Shown piece after piece: positions 24,060-36,200 of a stretch of 64,000 bases of DNA. A program made the position numbers and the translations under genes. Position 1 is the stretch's first letter; each line of letters begins with the position of its first letter. Origin of the DNA: Nageia nagi (taxonomy: Eukaryota; Pinophyta); contig JBITNC010000001.1 in the NCBI GenBank assembly GCA_050084985.1, positions 34,162,001 to 34,226,000 of the forward strand, given 5' to 3'. The notes beneath the pieces were generated by a model. That model saw only the letters and a list, made by a program, of their open reading frames with translations. It had not been told where the DNA came from and did no database searches.

Positions 24060-24844
24060 GAAGAATATTCAAGCTAGTTTTGCTATGGTGCTCTACTCCA
24101 TGTCTCACACTTTTTTATCTAATTAGATTGTTGACCCTGGTTACACTAATCATCTATGTTTTGAAAATGATAAGTTTGAGAACTTTTATAAGTATAAAAA
24201 AGATACAATTGTAATAGGTGATAACTCTACCCTTAAAGTCTAAAGAATTGGGAGTGTGTTAATTCACAGAAAGGTTCTTGACAATATGTTCTATATTTTT
24301 AAGCTAAGGATAAACCTTCTCTCCATGATCCAAGTTGCTAGAAAAGGGTACTCTTTTGAGTTTGACTCTAAATCCTAGTGCATTAAGAAAAGACTTGCCA
24401 CTTTGGTTAAAATATCAATAAAAGATAACCTCTACATTATGGATCAAGTTCTATCAAAGATTTGTCTTGCTACAAGTGTGTGTTCTAGAGGCAATCTTTA
24501 GCACCAATATTTAAGAGACATTAACCATAAGAGTATTCAAGTCATGAAATACCAAGAACTTATGAAATATTTGCCTTAAATTTCTCTTTTGATTGGTTTA
24601 TGCGAGAAGTAAATTCTTGGCAAGATGCACAGATAAAAGTTTGAAAAAGATAAGGCAATAAGAGCATCTCAATCTCTTCAACTTGTGCATTTAGATTTGA
24701 TGGGTCAATTTCAAACTAAGTCACTTGGAGGAGCATCTTACATCTTGGCCTTCATTTATGACTTTAGTAGGATGACCTTTGGGTATCTACTTGAGGACAA
24801 GCATTAACCATTTGAGATTTTTAAGGCCTTTTTGAGAATCAAAT
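24060..24844 (+). pseudogene. Copia A pol, protease to mid integrase
   Basis: The protease region has VDPGYTNHLCFE at about 24128-24163; the expected DSG triad reads DPG, so the active site is lost. IGDNSTL and LLSMIQVARKGY follow. The integrase zinc-binding segment is at about 24440-24600, and LDLMGQ and LGGASYILAF open the integrase core (about 24690-24770). The frame is cut after ...FLRIK by gypsy 1 at 24845 and resumes at 38898. Stops are frequent. Confidence 0.85.
24840..24844. other. Left target-site copy of gypsy 1
   Basis: CAAAT, the counterpart of CAAAC at 38898-38902. One C-to-T change separates them, and the uninterrupted relative in element B reads aattaaactaacc here. Confidence 0.75.
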
Positions 24845-26666
24845 TGTATTTTTTCATAATTACACTCTAAATCAAAGTAATTCTATTATTTTTTATTCTC
24901 TATTCTTTATTTTTTAATCCCTAAGAGTTGTATGTATAAGAATGCTTGGGAGGGATATTATTCTCTTAGAGTCTCTAATACTTGTAAGTTTTTGTATTCT
25001 TTCATTTTATTAATTCTTCGTATTCTCATTACTTCCCCTTAGAGTGTTAGGAGTCATGTATATAATAGTAACCAAGAGTCATATTGTTTTCTTAGTACTT
25101 GAGAATTATGTGAATGAGAAAACCTGAGAGTTATGTCAATGGGAGTTATGTCATTATTTATTTTTTTATTCTTTAGTGCCTAGGAGTTAAGAGAACCTGA
25201 GAGTTATGTCATCTTTTTCAAAGTATCTGAAAGAATTGTTAAAAAATACCTAAGAGTCATGTATATAAGACTATTTAAGAATTATATTTATTACCTTTAG
25301 ATATTCAATAATTTTTGACATAAATGTATAAGATTACACAAATTCAGAGCTAGATTTTTGAAGAACATCAATAGAGCTCATCGATTTTGAGAGATGATGC
25401 TACATTTTTTTGATGAAAATCAATGGGTATCAAAGGAGCCAAAATGTTAATAGAGCCCATCAATTCTAAGAGATGATGTCATATTTTTTGGTGAAAACTA
25501 GTGGATCTCGAAGGAGCTAGAATATCAATAGTGCCCATGGATTTTGAGAGATGACATTAAGATTTTTGGTTAAAATCAGTGGGTCTTGAAAGACTTAATC
25601 ATTGGTAGAGCTTGAAAGAAGAACATAGAGCTTGCCAAGCAAGTGTAAGAGTAATGTATTTGAAAGAACACCTAAGTCCACTTCATCTTAAGCGTTTTAC
25701 CCCTAAGGCCCTATTAATATGTCAATATCAACTCATTTCCACATAACAGTGGTAGTTCTTCTTGAACCAAGTGCACATAATGTCTATCAACCACCATTAC
25801 TTTGCTTATTGATATTTATATTAGAGATCATAGAGATTGTAGAGAAGTAGATAGTAGTTGATAGAACATAATACCAAATCATACCAATCAATGTGCAATC
25901 AAATAATTACTCAATCAACAATAGTGCTATCTCTAATTAGCTATAATGCTATCTCCAATTAGCTATAGGGCTGAAGAAGGAGCAGTCAACAACATGTTAG
26001 AAGGATTGCAGCTCTATGGACATGGCTATTCAGAAATTGCAAATTCCTAGATAATTATGTTGATTACTACTTATTCACTATGTAATCTAGCATAGTTGTA
26101 GCATTTATGTAAATAGTGCTATTTTAGTTATTTCATTCAATGTTAGTAGTTATGTATATTAATGAAACCCAACCACCTAAGGAAGGGGGAAACTGTATAA
26201 ATAGATAACTTTTAGAAATAAAAAAGGTCAAACATTTTAACAAAATTTTCCAAATCTATAAGAGCTATTCATAAGTGGCTATTATTGCTTTTGTGAATGT
26301 TATATGTGAAATATTTTCTTCAAATTATGGTATGTATTATGATTGTGAGACCCCAGGTGCGAGACAGCTTGTTATTCTTAATCTTGGCTATGGATTGCTA
26401 CCTATGCTATAATGCTTGAGTTGTAAATTTTCTATTTTAGCTATTTATTTACTTATCTCTTTCCTATAACTCTTCATCTTTTTATTCCTTTTTTATTACT
26501 TTTGACCTTAAATATAGATAGGAACCAGCCTCTAAATCAAACATTGAGTAGAAAACCAACACAAGCATATCCTCACCACTTTCTACTCTTTTAAGGAATC
26601 TATTATTGTGAATAGTGGAGAACATGACCAGACCAAACCCTTGAAGTTATGCTATACTAATCAATA
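24845..26666 (+). repeat. 5' LTR of gypsy 1
   Basis: Starts TGTATT and ends near TCAATA (CA changed to TA), homologous along its length to 37073-38897. It carries short gagttatgt-type repeats (about 25050-25220), a 78-base tandem array at 25365-25600 and a TATA-like tataaatag at about 26195. Confidence 0.88.
25365..25600 (+). repeat. 78-bp tandem array in gypsy 1 5' LTR
   Basis: Three units start near 25365, 25444 and 25522, with a fragment at 25598. Each has an (a/t)tcaatag(a/t)gcccat block, a gagagatgatg block and a tttttggtgaaaat block. The same array is in the 3' LTR at 37578-37811, so it was present in the element before insertion. Confidence 0.8.
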
Positions 26667-26929
26667 GTAGCTAGTTCTATTTTTGGAATGCCTAATGAGA
26701 TGTAAGCTAAATTCTATATTTTACAAGTGTTGTTAGGACTGATAGCCTCATTGGTGGGATATAAATTAAATCCTTCAAGATTATAAGGTTATTTAAACCT
26801 TATTGGTAACTCTACTATCAAACCAGTCAATGTTTTGAACCTTAGCACCTCCAAAATGAAGTAACTAGAAGTAGTGCTATAAATTCCCTTAGATAGCCTA
26901 GCTTTCAAGAGCTATCAATTTGTCATAGG
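26667..26929 (+). other. Gypsy 1 leader, primer site not identified
   Basis: Short region between LTR and gag. A TGGAATGCC lies about 17 bases past the LTR end, but I cannot match it confidently to a tRNA end. Confidence 0.4.
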
Positions 26930-28640
26930 ATGATTAGGAAAAATATTTCTTGGGTTGTTTCTCCTTTGGTCCCTTTAAGGGCAACTCTTTTATTAGTTGT
27001 ATTTGACTTATTCTCAAAAAATCCTTTAGTTGGAGCTACTAATTCATTGCTTATACCTCAAGTAGCTTTGAAACTTTTGCCTAAGTATGATGGCTTTGAA
27101 AAGATGCCATATGTGCATTGTCAAGATGTATCTTTGTTGGCTTCAAGTTTTGACATTATTGATGAAACCATGATGACTAGGCTACTAGCACACTCTTTTG
27201 AAGGTAAAGTAGCTGAGTGGTTCAGAACTCTTACTCCTCAATCTATAAATTCATAGAGAGAGTTGTGTTAGGATTTTATTAAAAATTTTTTGTAGATGGT
27301 GATTATAGCACATTCCTTAGCCTCATAGCATGTATCAAAATACATCCTCATGAGTATATTGATGATTTCAATATTAGATTTGAAAGAACATATAAGTCCA
27401 TACTAGCAAGGATTAGACCAACAAGTTCATAAGCTTTGGTGTATTATAGAAAAGCTTATCTTTTTGACCTCAATATACTTATTTTTATGTTAGGATATAC
27501 ATTCCTAGATGTTTAATAGATAGCAAAAATTATAGAACATACCTTGATGTCCTCTAGTAAAATGTAACCCAAAATGATCATGCTTGTATTTCCAAATTTA
27601 CCTCCCAAGTAGGTTCCATAAATAGGTCACCATGGAGTTTTGGTCTTACCACCTCCTCCCAAACCTATTATTCAAAATTAGCTACCAGAATTACCTACTC
27701 TTGCATCCATAAGTGCTAGCATTGAACCTAAATCTCAAGAAGAGGAGAGAATAAGGTAGTTGAAGGTAACTATTAGAAATCTAACCAATAAGCTCACTCT
27801 ACAATAAAGGTAGAATCATGGTTTTAATTATAGAAGATACAATAATCAGTATCAAACAAGATTCCAACCCAAGGTCAACCAACTAGAATAGTCAAATCCT
27901 TTTAAAATATTTAAGAATGCTGTTATGACCAATTCTACAAATAGTGTTATTTCAGACATTACAAAGTGGTGTTCACCATGTTTAGCTCCTCATTTTCTAG
28001 ATTCATGTGCAGTGTATCAACATTAGTATTTGAGGTTACATTTTGATCAAATGGTAGAACCTACTATTGATCTTACAATGGTCAACTTTTGGGTTTCAAG
28101 ATATGTTGGAGAATAAGTAAATTATGTTCAAACTAGAATAACTTCTTTAGCAGTTCCATAGTAGCATCAAGCCACTCAGTAGTATCTAGCTTCCACTCAA
28201 GCCCAACCTGAACCTAAGAAAGCTAAAGATCCCTTAGCTTAGCCTCAAAACCAACATCATCAAGTTCTATTTAATTTAGGTAGTATTCCATCAAATTTGG
28301 GTACTAATGGCCCAGGTGAAACAAACCCTATTGCAACTAGAAAAAAAGTCTCGAAGAAAGAAAGACCTGTTACATTGAGATATCCTTTCATCATTGATTA
28401 TCATAAAGAAAAGGATACTCAATATTTTAGAATACATCAACAAGAAAAACCAAGTAAGTCCATCCCATATGCTCCATATAGTATTGTGGAAGAATTAAAA
28501 AAAAATCCTTCTAGGATGACTATATTTGATGCATTAAGGATAACTAGTCAATTAGATCTTTTGCAAGAAACTTTAAAGTTAAGAAATAGTAAAAAGAGGG
28601 CAAATGAAGAGAATCCTATCTATGCTATGTTTGAAGTTGT
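26930..28640 (+). pseudogene. Gypsy 1 gag
   Basis: The clearest stretch is 26930-27256, 108 codons with LPKYDGFEKMPYVHC, LLAHSFEGKVAEWFRTL and then the W-RELC...FIKNFL block. This is the pattern of the retrotransposon Gag family. The rest (to about 28640) is low in motifs, Gln- and Pro-containing, and interrupted by stops. A second long open stretch at 28297-28737 begins GTNGPGETNPIATRK and leads into the protease. No CCHC knuckle was seen. Confidence 0.7.
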
Positions 28641-29060
28641 CCTTTTAGCTCCAATAGGTATAAAAAAAACCCTCATCTTTCTATTTATCCCTGAGACTAG
28701 AAGGTTGGGTAGTGAACAACTGTATAATAGATACTAGAGCTACAATTACTATTATACCTAAAGCTATTGCATAAGAAATAAAGTTGTACATTACAAGATG
28801 TATTAACAGTGTTAGATAATTAGATTCTTCCTCAGTAGATATGGTTGGTAGTGTTAAAGGTGTTCAAATAACCTTGAATTCTTTTCTTGATATTCATATT
28901 ATTTAAGATATTATTGTAGTTGATCTTTCACCTTTATTCAAAATATGTCTTTTCAAATAATTTACTGCTAAATTGAGAGGGTACCTAATCTTAGACTATA
29001 GTCATCTTCTACTTCCTTTCCAAAACATATAGGTAAAGATTCTTAATGGAAGCACCAAAA
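28641..29060 (+). pseudogene. Gypsy 1 aspartic protease
   Basis: CIIDTRATITIIPKAI at about 28718-28765 corresponds to the retropepsin active-site loop (usually D-[TS]-G-A). The Gly is Arg here (DTR at 28730-28738), so the enzyme would be inactive. The flap and second half are eroded. Confidence 0.65.
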
Positions 29061-29269
29061 TTATCCATCTTAAGAGGATCAATAAACTAAATTGTATGAA
29101 TAATCCACAATAAGTGGAGATATTTGAAAGTGACACATTATGGGAATCACTACTGACAACTAAAGTTCTTTTAGCAACTAATCTGAATTATCAAGTCATA
29201 GATGCTGGCATGGAAAATTATTATCTATATGAGAAAGTTCAACCAATTTCAATCACTGTTGATAAAGAA

Positions 29270-29690
29270 AATGATGTATAGAAAATGTATTCTAATGGTT
29301 CTTGATGTAGACATGGATGTGGAGCTAGAGTGGTCTTCAAATCTCCCAAGGAAACTATCAAAACATTCTCCTTCTAATTCACATGGAATTGTATAAATAA
29401 TGCTACTAAATATGAAGCCCTTTATTTAAGATTATCTAAAGCAATTAGTATAGGCATTAGATGCCTAATTGTCCATGGTGATTCTGAATTGGTCATCAAG
29501 CAAGTTAAAAATTAGATCAGTACAAAACATCATTACCTAAAGAACTACAAGAATAGAGTGTGGGATTTATTGAATTCATTTTTGCTATCTATTTTATATC
29601 TATTCCTAGAAGACACAACCAAATAGCTAATGCACTTACTGGAAGAGGGACACATTATAACCCTAATCATTATAAAAGAGGAGCTCTTAG
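29270..29690 (+). pseudogene. Archaeal-type RNase H domain upstream of reverse transcriptase
   Basis: The translation gives YSNGS where YFDGS is usual, then GCGARVVFKSPKE, NATKYEALYLRLSKAI, GIRCLIVHGDSELVIKQV, HHYLKNYKNRVWDLL and, after a frameshift, IPRRHNQIANALTGRG. These are the successive blocks of type I (archaeal-like) RNase H. Of the four acidic residues, Glu (YEAL) and the middle Asp (HGDS) remain; the first and last Asp are Asn. Its place between protease and reverse transcriptase is unusual, since the second RNase H of plant Tat elements normally follows the first. Gypsy 2 has the same arrangement. Confidence 0.82.
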
Positions 29691-30099
29691 AGTCAAAGTT
29701 TAGTGTAGGCCTTCAATACCTGATGTTACAAACTTCTAGCAAGTATTTGACTCCAATGAGCATATTGTGAACTTTCTCATAGATGAAGCAGTGGATCACA
29801 CTTTTAATACTTAGGAAATGATTGATTATTTCCAAGAATTAGATGTCATTCAACTAAGAAATAATGTAATACTAAAAGGATTGCTCTCTTTTGAAAGATT
29901 ATTTGATTCAAAAAATGTCCTAAAGGCTATCTTCGATCATCTTGAAGGAGAATTATTTTGAGCTAGAAGTAGAACTCGAGAAGTTTATAAAAATTGGTTT
30001 AGAGTGTTCTAGTGTAGAAAAAGTTGCTATATCTCAGATTTATCATGAGTTTTTCCAAGTTGGACTTATGATAATCTAAAGACATATGAAAAATATGTC
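29691..30099 (+). other. Linker between RNase H-like domain and reverse transcriptase
   Basis: Translated sequence with RPSIPDVTNF and IDYFQELDVIQL matches the equivalent linker of gypsy 2 (RPSVPDNDSFW). It appears to be a true part of the polyprotein, not an insertion. Confidence 0.55.
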
Positions 30100-30840
30100 A
30101 TCCAACACACGATTGAGCTTGAACCAAAGGTCAAACCATATAGGAGAAAATAGAGACCTATCAACCCAAAGATAGAAGAAGCTATGAAATAGGAGTTAAT
30201 CAAGCTCCTTGATTCAAAAATTATTTATCTATCAAGCATTTTTCTTAGTTTCAAATCTAGTTTTTGTTAGAAAAAAAGTGGAGAAATTAGACTCTATGTT
30301 GATTTTAGAAATTTGAATAAAGTGTTCCTTAAAGATAATTATCCTCTCCTACCAATGGAGTAGATCCTACACATAGTAGCTAGAGCTTGCTATTTTTTAA
30401 TGATTGATGGCAACTCAAGATTTAACCTAATTTTGATGAAGGATAAAGATTAGTTCAAAATAGCATTTACAACTAAATGGGGTACATTTGCTTTTCAAAG
30501 GATGCCATTTGGTATTTCTAATGTAGGAGCTACTTTTCAAAGAGCCATGGAACATGCATTTGGTGAGCTAATAAACAAGATTATACTAATTTATCTAGAT
30601 GATATCAATATCTTCTCTAGAAGTAAAAGTGATCACCTAGAATGTCTAAGATTAGTCTTTGAAAGATGCATGAAATTTGGTATTTCAATCAATCCAAAAA
30701 AGTTAATTTTTATGGTCAACCAAGGAAAGTTACTTGGCCACATTATTTCAAAAGAGAGACTAGCAATTGATCGAGATAGAGTAAAAGCTATAGAAGCATT
30801 GCCACTCCCATTTGACAAGAAGGCCTTATAGTCATTCCTT
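30100..30840 (+). pseudogene. Gypsy 1 reverse transcriptase
   Basis: Starts around QHTIELEPKVKPYR and continues with EIRLYVDFRNLNK, DNYPLLPME, MIDGNSRFN, AFTTKWGTFAFQRMPFGISN and GATFQRAM. The catalytic YLDD is intact at 30592-30603 and is followed by GISINPKKLIF and KLLGHIIS. An open stretch of 109 codons runs 30502-30831. Stops elsewhere, mostly TAG, break the frame. The enzyme copies element RNA into DNA in the particle. Confidence 0.9.
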
Positions 30841-31470
30841 GGTCATATCAATTTTGTTAGAAAATTTATTAATAATTTTTCAAAGATTGTATCTCCAATT
30901 ACTTCAATGCTAAAGAAGGATGCTATATTTTATTGGTCATGTGAAGCAAATGTAGCCTTAAAAGAGATAAAAAAGGCTATAACACAAGTTCCCATGCTTA
31001 AAAACTCTAATATGTCAAAGGATTTCATCATGTATGGACATGGAGCAGGTAGGAGCATTACTGCAATTCTTGCATAGAAGGATGACAATAATGAAGAACA
31101 CCCAATTGCCTTTTATAGTGAAACACTATATCAACACTAGCAAAGGTACTCATTTATTGAAAAGCAAGTGTTTTTCATTATAAAGGGAATTTAAAAATTC
31201 AAATATTATGTCTTCCACAATATAATCCTTGTATATACTATTCATCTAGATGTAAGAAATTATATTATACAGGGAGATCTAGGTGAAGGAAGAGTTAGTT
31301 GGATCATTAAAATAATGAAATATGACATAGAAATTAAGCCAACCAAGCTAAGAAAAGGTAGGGCTCTCTATGAAAACATAGCTAAGGCTTCACATATGAT
31401 CACTCTTATCAAGGATGAGTAGCAACTTAATCATGAAAGTGATCAGATTAAGCAAATCATAGTTTATTTT
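30841..31470 (+). pseudogene. Gypsy 1 RNase H and connection
   Basis: SFLGHINFVRKFI, PITSMLKKDA, FIMYGHGAG (Asp of the usual YTDAS lost) and PIAFYSETL match the RT-linked RNase H of gypsy elements. IEIKPTKLRKGRALYENIAKA follows and leads to integrase without a further RNase H domain. Confidence 0.8.
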
Positions 31471-32693
31471 AAAATTGGTAGGTGCCCTGAAGCTCTAGAT
31501 AGATTCCAAAGAGGGATATTTAGGTTGTATTCACTTAAATTTATCATCATAGATGATTGGTTGTATAGAAAATTTTATGATCAAACCCTTCTTAGATGTG
31601 TGACTCAAGATGAATCCCATAGAATATTGCATGAATTTCATTATGGATTCTCTGGTTAGCATTATAGTGTACCAAATATAGCAACAAATGTATTACAGTT
31701 AGATATTATTGGCCCACTATATTTCAAGATTCATTCAAGATTGCCTAAGAATGTGATAAGTGTAATAGATTTGTGGGAAAGAGAAGATAAGTTGTAATGC
31801 CTCTCAAACCTATGGTAGTCAAAGAGCCCTTTCAATAATGGGGCATGAACTTCATTAGTGTCATAAACATGAATTTCTCAATAGGCCACAAGTTTATTTT
31901 GATTGCAATAGATTATTTCACTAGATGGTTAGAGGCTATGCCATGTAAAAATGTAGATCAAGAAGCGATGATAGAAATGATTAAAAGGATAATCACCTAC
32001 TTTGGAATCCCATAGGTTATAGTGTTAGATAATGGTTTGGCATTTACTAGAGGTAATCTATCAAGCTTTGTAGCTCAGTATGGAATTTATTAGTTATTCT
32101 CTTCAAACTATTACCCATAAGGTAATAGGTTAGCCAAATCAACTAACAAAATCTAACCTGAATCATCAAGAGAAACAATTGAAAGGAATCCCAGATAGTG
32201 GCATACATAATTGGACTTTGCATTATAGATTGACAAAATAAGTATTAAATTAGCAATGAAGATATCTCCATATACATTGGTATATGGTAAAAGACTTGTA
32301 TTTCTAGTACACATGGAGTTACTAGCTTTAAAAATCTTGCAAGAAATGGAAGACCATGACTTTGAGCCACTACAGTACACATATGGTCAACCCTTGAAAT
32401 TGGAGGAAGATTGAAACAAAGCATATGAGTCATTCTAGCATCACCAGCACATCATCAAGAGGTGGTTTGATAAGAAAAAATCTTCTCAAGTGAAGTTTGA
32501 ACCAGGTGATATTGTCCTCAAATGGGATGGGAAATAGCAAAGCCTAGAAGACATCAAAAATTTGAGTCTCTTTGGAGAAGGCATTACAACATTACCTAGG
32601 CTATGCAAAATAATGCATTCAATTTGCAAGATGTTACTGAGTCCCAAGAATTACCTATTCCCATCAATAAGATCTATTTAAAATATTATTGAG
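31471..32693 (+). pseudogene. Gypsy 1 integrase
   Basis: The zinc-binding part reads HEFHYGFSG...YYRPTIF...CDKCNRFVGKR (about 31630-31780). In the core the first catalytic Asp is Asn (GMNFISV near 31850), the second is kept (VLDNG near 32025) and the Glu is Lys (NRLAKSTNK near 32130), so it cannot integrate. The C-terminal FEPGDIVLKWDG and ESQELPIPINKIYLKYY end at a stop near 32690. All three changes fit G-to-A or C-to-T decay. Confidence 0.85.
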
Positions 32694-33250
32694 TGATGAG
32701 GTAAGCTTGTACTACCTACAAAGCATTTATATTGTAAATATTTTAAATATTAAAAAAAATGTTTCTGCATAGTTTTGAAAAAAGTAAGTAGCCATTAATG
32801 CTCAACTTTAATTAACTTGTATTAAGAGTTAATGTTGGTGTACTACTCAGTTGTTAACTTTAATTTAGCTTTGTCAAGAGTTAATGCTAATATGTTGCTC
32901 AGCTATCATTGAATAAAGTAGCATTTAAGGGGATATTTCCTTGAATTTCATGAATCATCATACAAATACAACAAATTAAGACTAGTGTGCTTTGAATTTA
33001 CTAATCCAACTTATGCCAGCTCAATCCATACAATGCATGGGTATTAAAATCTTCAAGAAGTAATTACCATTAATGGAAATCTTGCCAACCTTGGATGAAT
33101 AAAACTCCCCCATACTCTATAGTTCAACACTTAGTTGATTTCAAGCACACAAATTTATAGAGCATTCAAAGCTTAGAGATTTTAGAGCTAAGTTGTGTTG
33201 AAAGAGAGAAAAGTTGTAGGACCTTACATTTCCTAAATTATTATTTCTAA
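32694..33250 (+). other. Gypsy 1 spacer between integrase and third ORF
   Basis: AT-rich non-coding spacer, with two repeated motifs around taatgttggtgtactactcag and taatgctaatatgttgctcag (about 32830-32910). Confidence 0.5.
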
Positions 33251-36200
33251 ATGAAAACTAGAGGTTCAAGAAAGGCTGTTAATATCATGGCAACCTCTTA
33301 GTCATCCTCTATACCCAAAGTAGAACAACTCAACACTAACCTGCTTTCCTTACAAGAAAGATATATTGAGAATGCACTAGGGATAAATTAGACTAATATG
33401 GGGGTAACTACTCATATGGACACAGGGAGAGCTAACCCTACTCATATGGGGGTAACTACTCATATAGCTTAAAACACCTAAAATGAACAAAAAGAGGAAG
33501 TCACTTGCTCATTTGAAGAGAGATGTCATGATTGACTAGGGCTTGGCATATTATGTGCCCTATGAGTCCTTCACTTACCTTGAGTTCTTGTACTCCCTGG
33601 CACACAAGCATCATCAAAAGGGGTACCAAATTGGAATGTTCAAGAGCACTAAAGAGGGAGATACTTCTAAACCTATGTTTGAAGTAGTGCTGGATTACTT
33701 TTTGACTCCATTGTCCAAGTGTTTGCTATTCTAAAAGACTAGATATTCCATGTTAAGAAACAAATAAATTTGAAAAAGGAGAAGAATGGTTTTTATATTA
33801 ATCAATATGAAATGTTAACCTAGATCAGTGGGAGATACAAAGATAGCAAAAGAGCTAAACTCCTATCAAGCTACTAGATAGCTCTTTTTGAAAGAAAGAA
33901 GGATAGAGAAGTGCTACAAGCACTAGTAGTCATCTTGAAAAAGAATACCTAGATTGAAGCAAATGAAGCCATGGTGCAAATGGCTTACAAGATTGTAGAG
34001 GCTCACATCTACTATGACTTCCTAGCTTTTATAATAAGAGAAATTAAGAGGCATCTATTTAAAATTAAAAAGTCAAACTTTAGACATTTCTTGTATCTTT
34101 GGTGGCTCTTTTTCCATCAAAATATGGATAAACTTAGAGGCAAGGCTTTTAGTTGAGCCAACAAGTTCCAATGCTACACTAATGCTAATTGACCTAATGG
34201 TAATAATTTTAACTATGTTGCATGGATCTTACTACAAATTCATGGATAAGTTCTATGCAACCATAGTAAAAATTTTGATTGGAAACTCCCTAGTAGATTG
34301 CACAAAAGCATAATGAGAGAGCTACAAGGAGGAAATAAAATCAATTACTAGTACTTCCTGAGAAGCTATACTGTAATAATCAAGTATGGGTATTTTAAGA
34401 GACCCTTCTTTTTGCCTAAATATGTAACCACCAATTATATTAAATAGAGATGGGTAGACTAATTTGTGTTATAGAGAGCAAATATAGGTTTGGGGTAACT
34501 TTAAGTCTATTGTAGATATACTAGCTTCTATTGAGAATTTTACTCTTTTAAAGATAGGATGTAAAGATCATATAGCCCAATTCATTGTACAAAATTTCAA
34601 ATTAGATAAGGTGGAAGCTACATGGATGTATGACCCATCAAGGGAAATGACCCAAATAATAAGGTCTAGCAAAACAAATCTAGCATTTATCCATGATAAT
34701 AGGCCCCATATATAATATTTTGTAAATAAAACTAAGCAGGAGGTAGAAATGTATCCAGATTGAGAATTTATACCCCTAAATAAGGCCTAGATGGCCCTAG
34801 AAGAAATAAAAAAGTATAAGAACTAGAATAATAAGAGGTAAATTTTTTTCAACCTAGAGATCCTCACCCAATTAGCATATCTTGGGTGGGGTACCAATAA
34901 AATTCATTATTTTACAAGATTTAAATTTTAGTATACCACAAAAATTCATCACATTGAGAGTGAATTATTTAAAAAATTCAAATATGATAAGTACTAAGAG
35001 GTTGCGTATTCCAAGGATCCTCATTTTCATAAAAAACCTATTACAGAGGTGAGGCTAGTACAAATAGGACAACTATCTACCATGGTTGAAATTTTAAAGA
35101 AGGTAGAAAAAAACCCTTTGAACACCACCACCTCTTCTTGGGAGCCATCTCCAAAAAAGAAAACGAAAATACAAACTCTTGCTCAAAGGTAATAGATACT
35201 AGATAAGGAACAAAAGCTTGTAAAGAAGCCCTAATATACTACAACAAGGTCATAGTCACAAACAACTTTACCTTCACCTTCAAAGGCAATAGAAGAAATT
35301 CCAAAGGTGGTAATAAAAAAATTAGAAATTTTTGAAATAGAAGAGTTTAGATAACCTCAATATATAGAAACTATGTTGCAAAAGATGTTTAGTACAAGAA
35401 CAAATAGAAACCTCAAAATAGGAATAAAGCTAGATTCAACAAGGCAAGGGAAGTGTACCTAAAGCTAGTAGATCAGCAGTAGCTACACCTAGTGGAGGAT
35501 CAAGAGATGGTGATGATGAACCTAAGAAAATGAACTTTGACCTAATGGATAAGCCTAAGGAAGAAGGTGATGCCATGGAAGAAGTAGAACTAGAACAGAA
35601 GTCCAATAGTTAACTTCTCCTTGGCAATCGCAACCCATCTAACAAATTGAGACACCTATTTTAAGTGGAGTTATTACTACCCATTCTTTTATTCCTACAA
35701 CATCGCAAGAGGAGATAAAGTCAATTTTTTCTACACAAATTGTAAATCCCATTAATTGGACAACTTTTGTTAATAAGTATCCTATGCTTCTTGAGCAACA
35801 GTCAAGAATTTTGAGTAAGGTAATAGAGATGGGAGATATTAAAATTTCATAGATGCTTTTCAAATAAGGGAAACTAGATATTATTCCTATGATAATAATA
35901 GATGTAAATTTGTAGAGTGCACTAGCAACTGATGAATCCAAATTTCTTGTAAATACTTTAATGGTAACCGATAAAAGTCTTCAAGAAATGGAGACTAAGA
36001 TAGAAAAATTGAATGAAAAAATTAATTAGATAAGAAAGATTGCTCCCTTAAAGATAATACAGTATTTGGTTTGTAGAATAAGAATAAAACATTAATTTCA
36101 AGGCTTGAAAAATAGAAAGTAGATTGTGATAAGAGCATCACAACAATAAGATCCAAGCTAGATGCTACAAATCAAATGATAGAAGATCTCAAAGCTAAGA

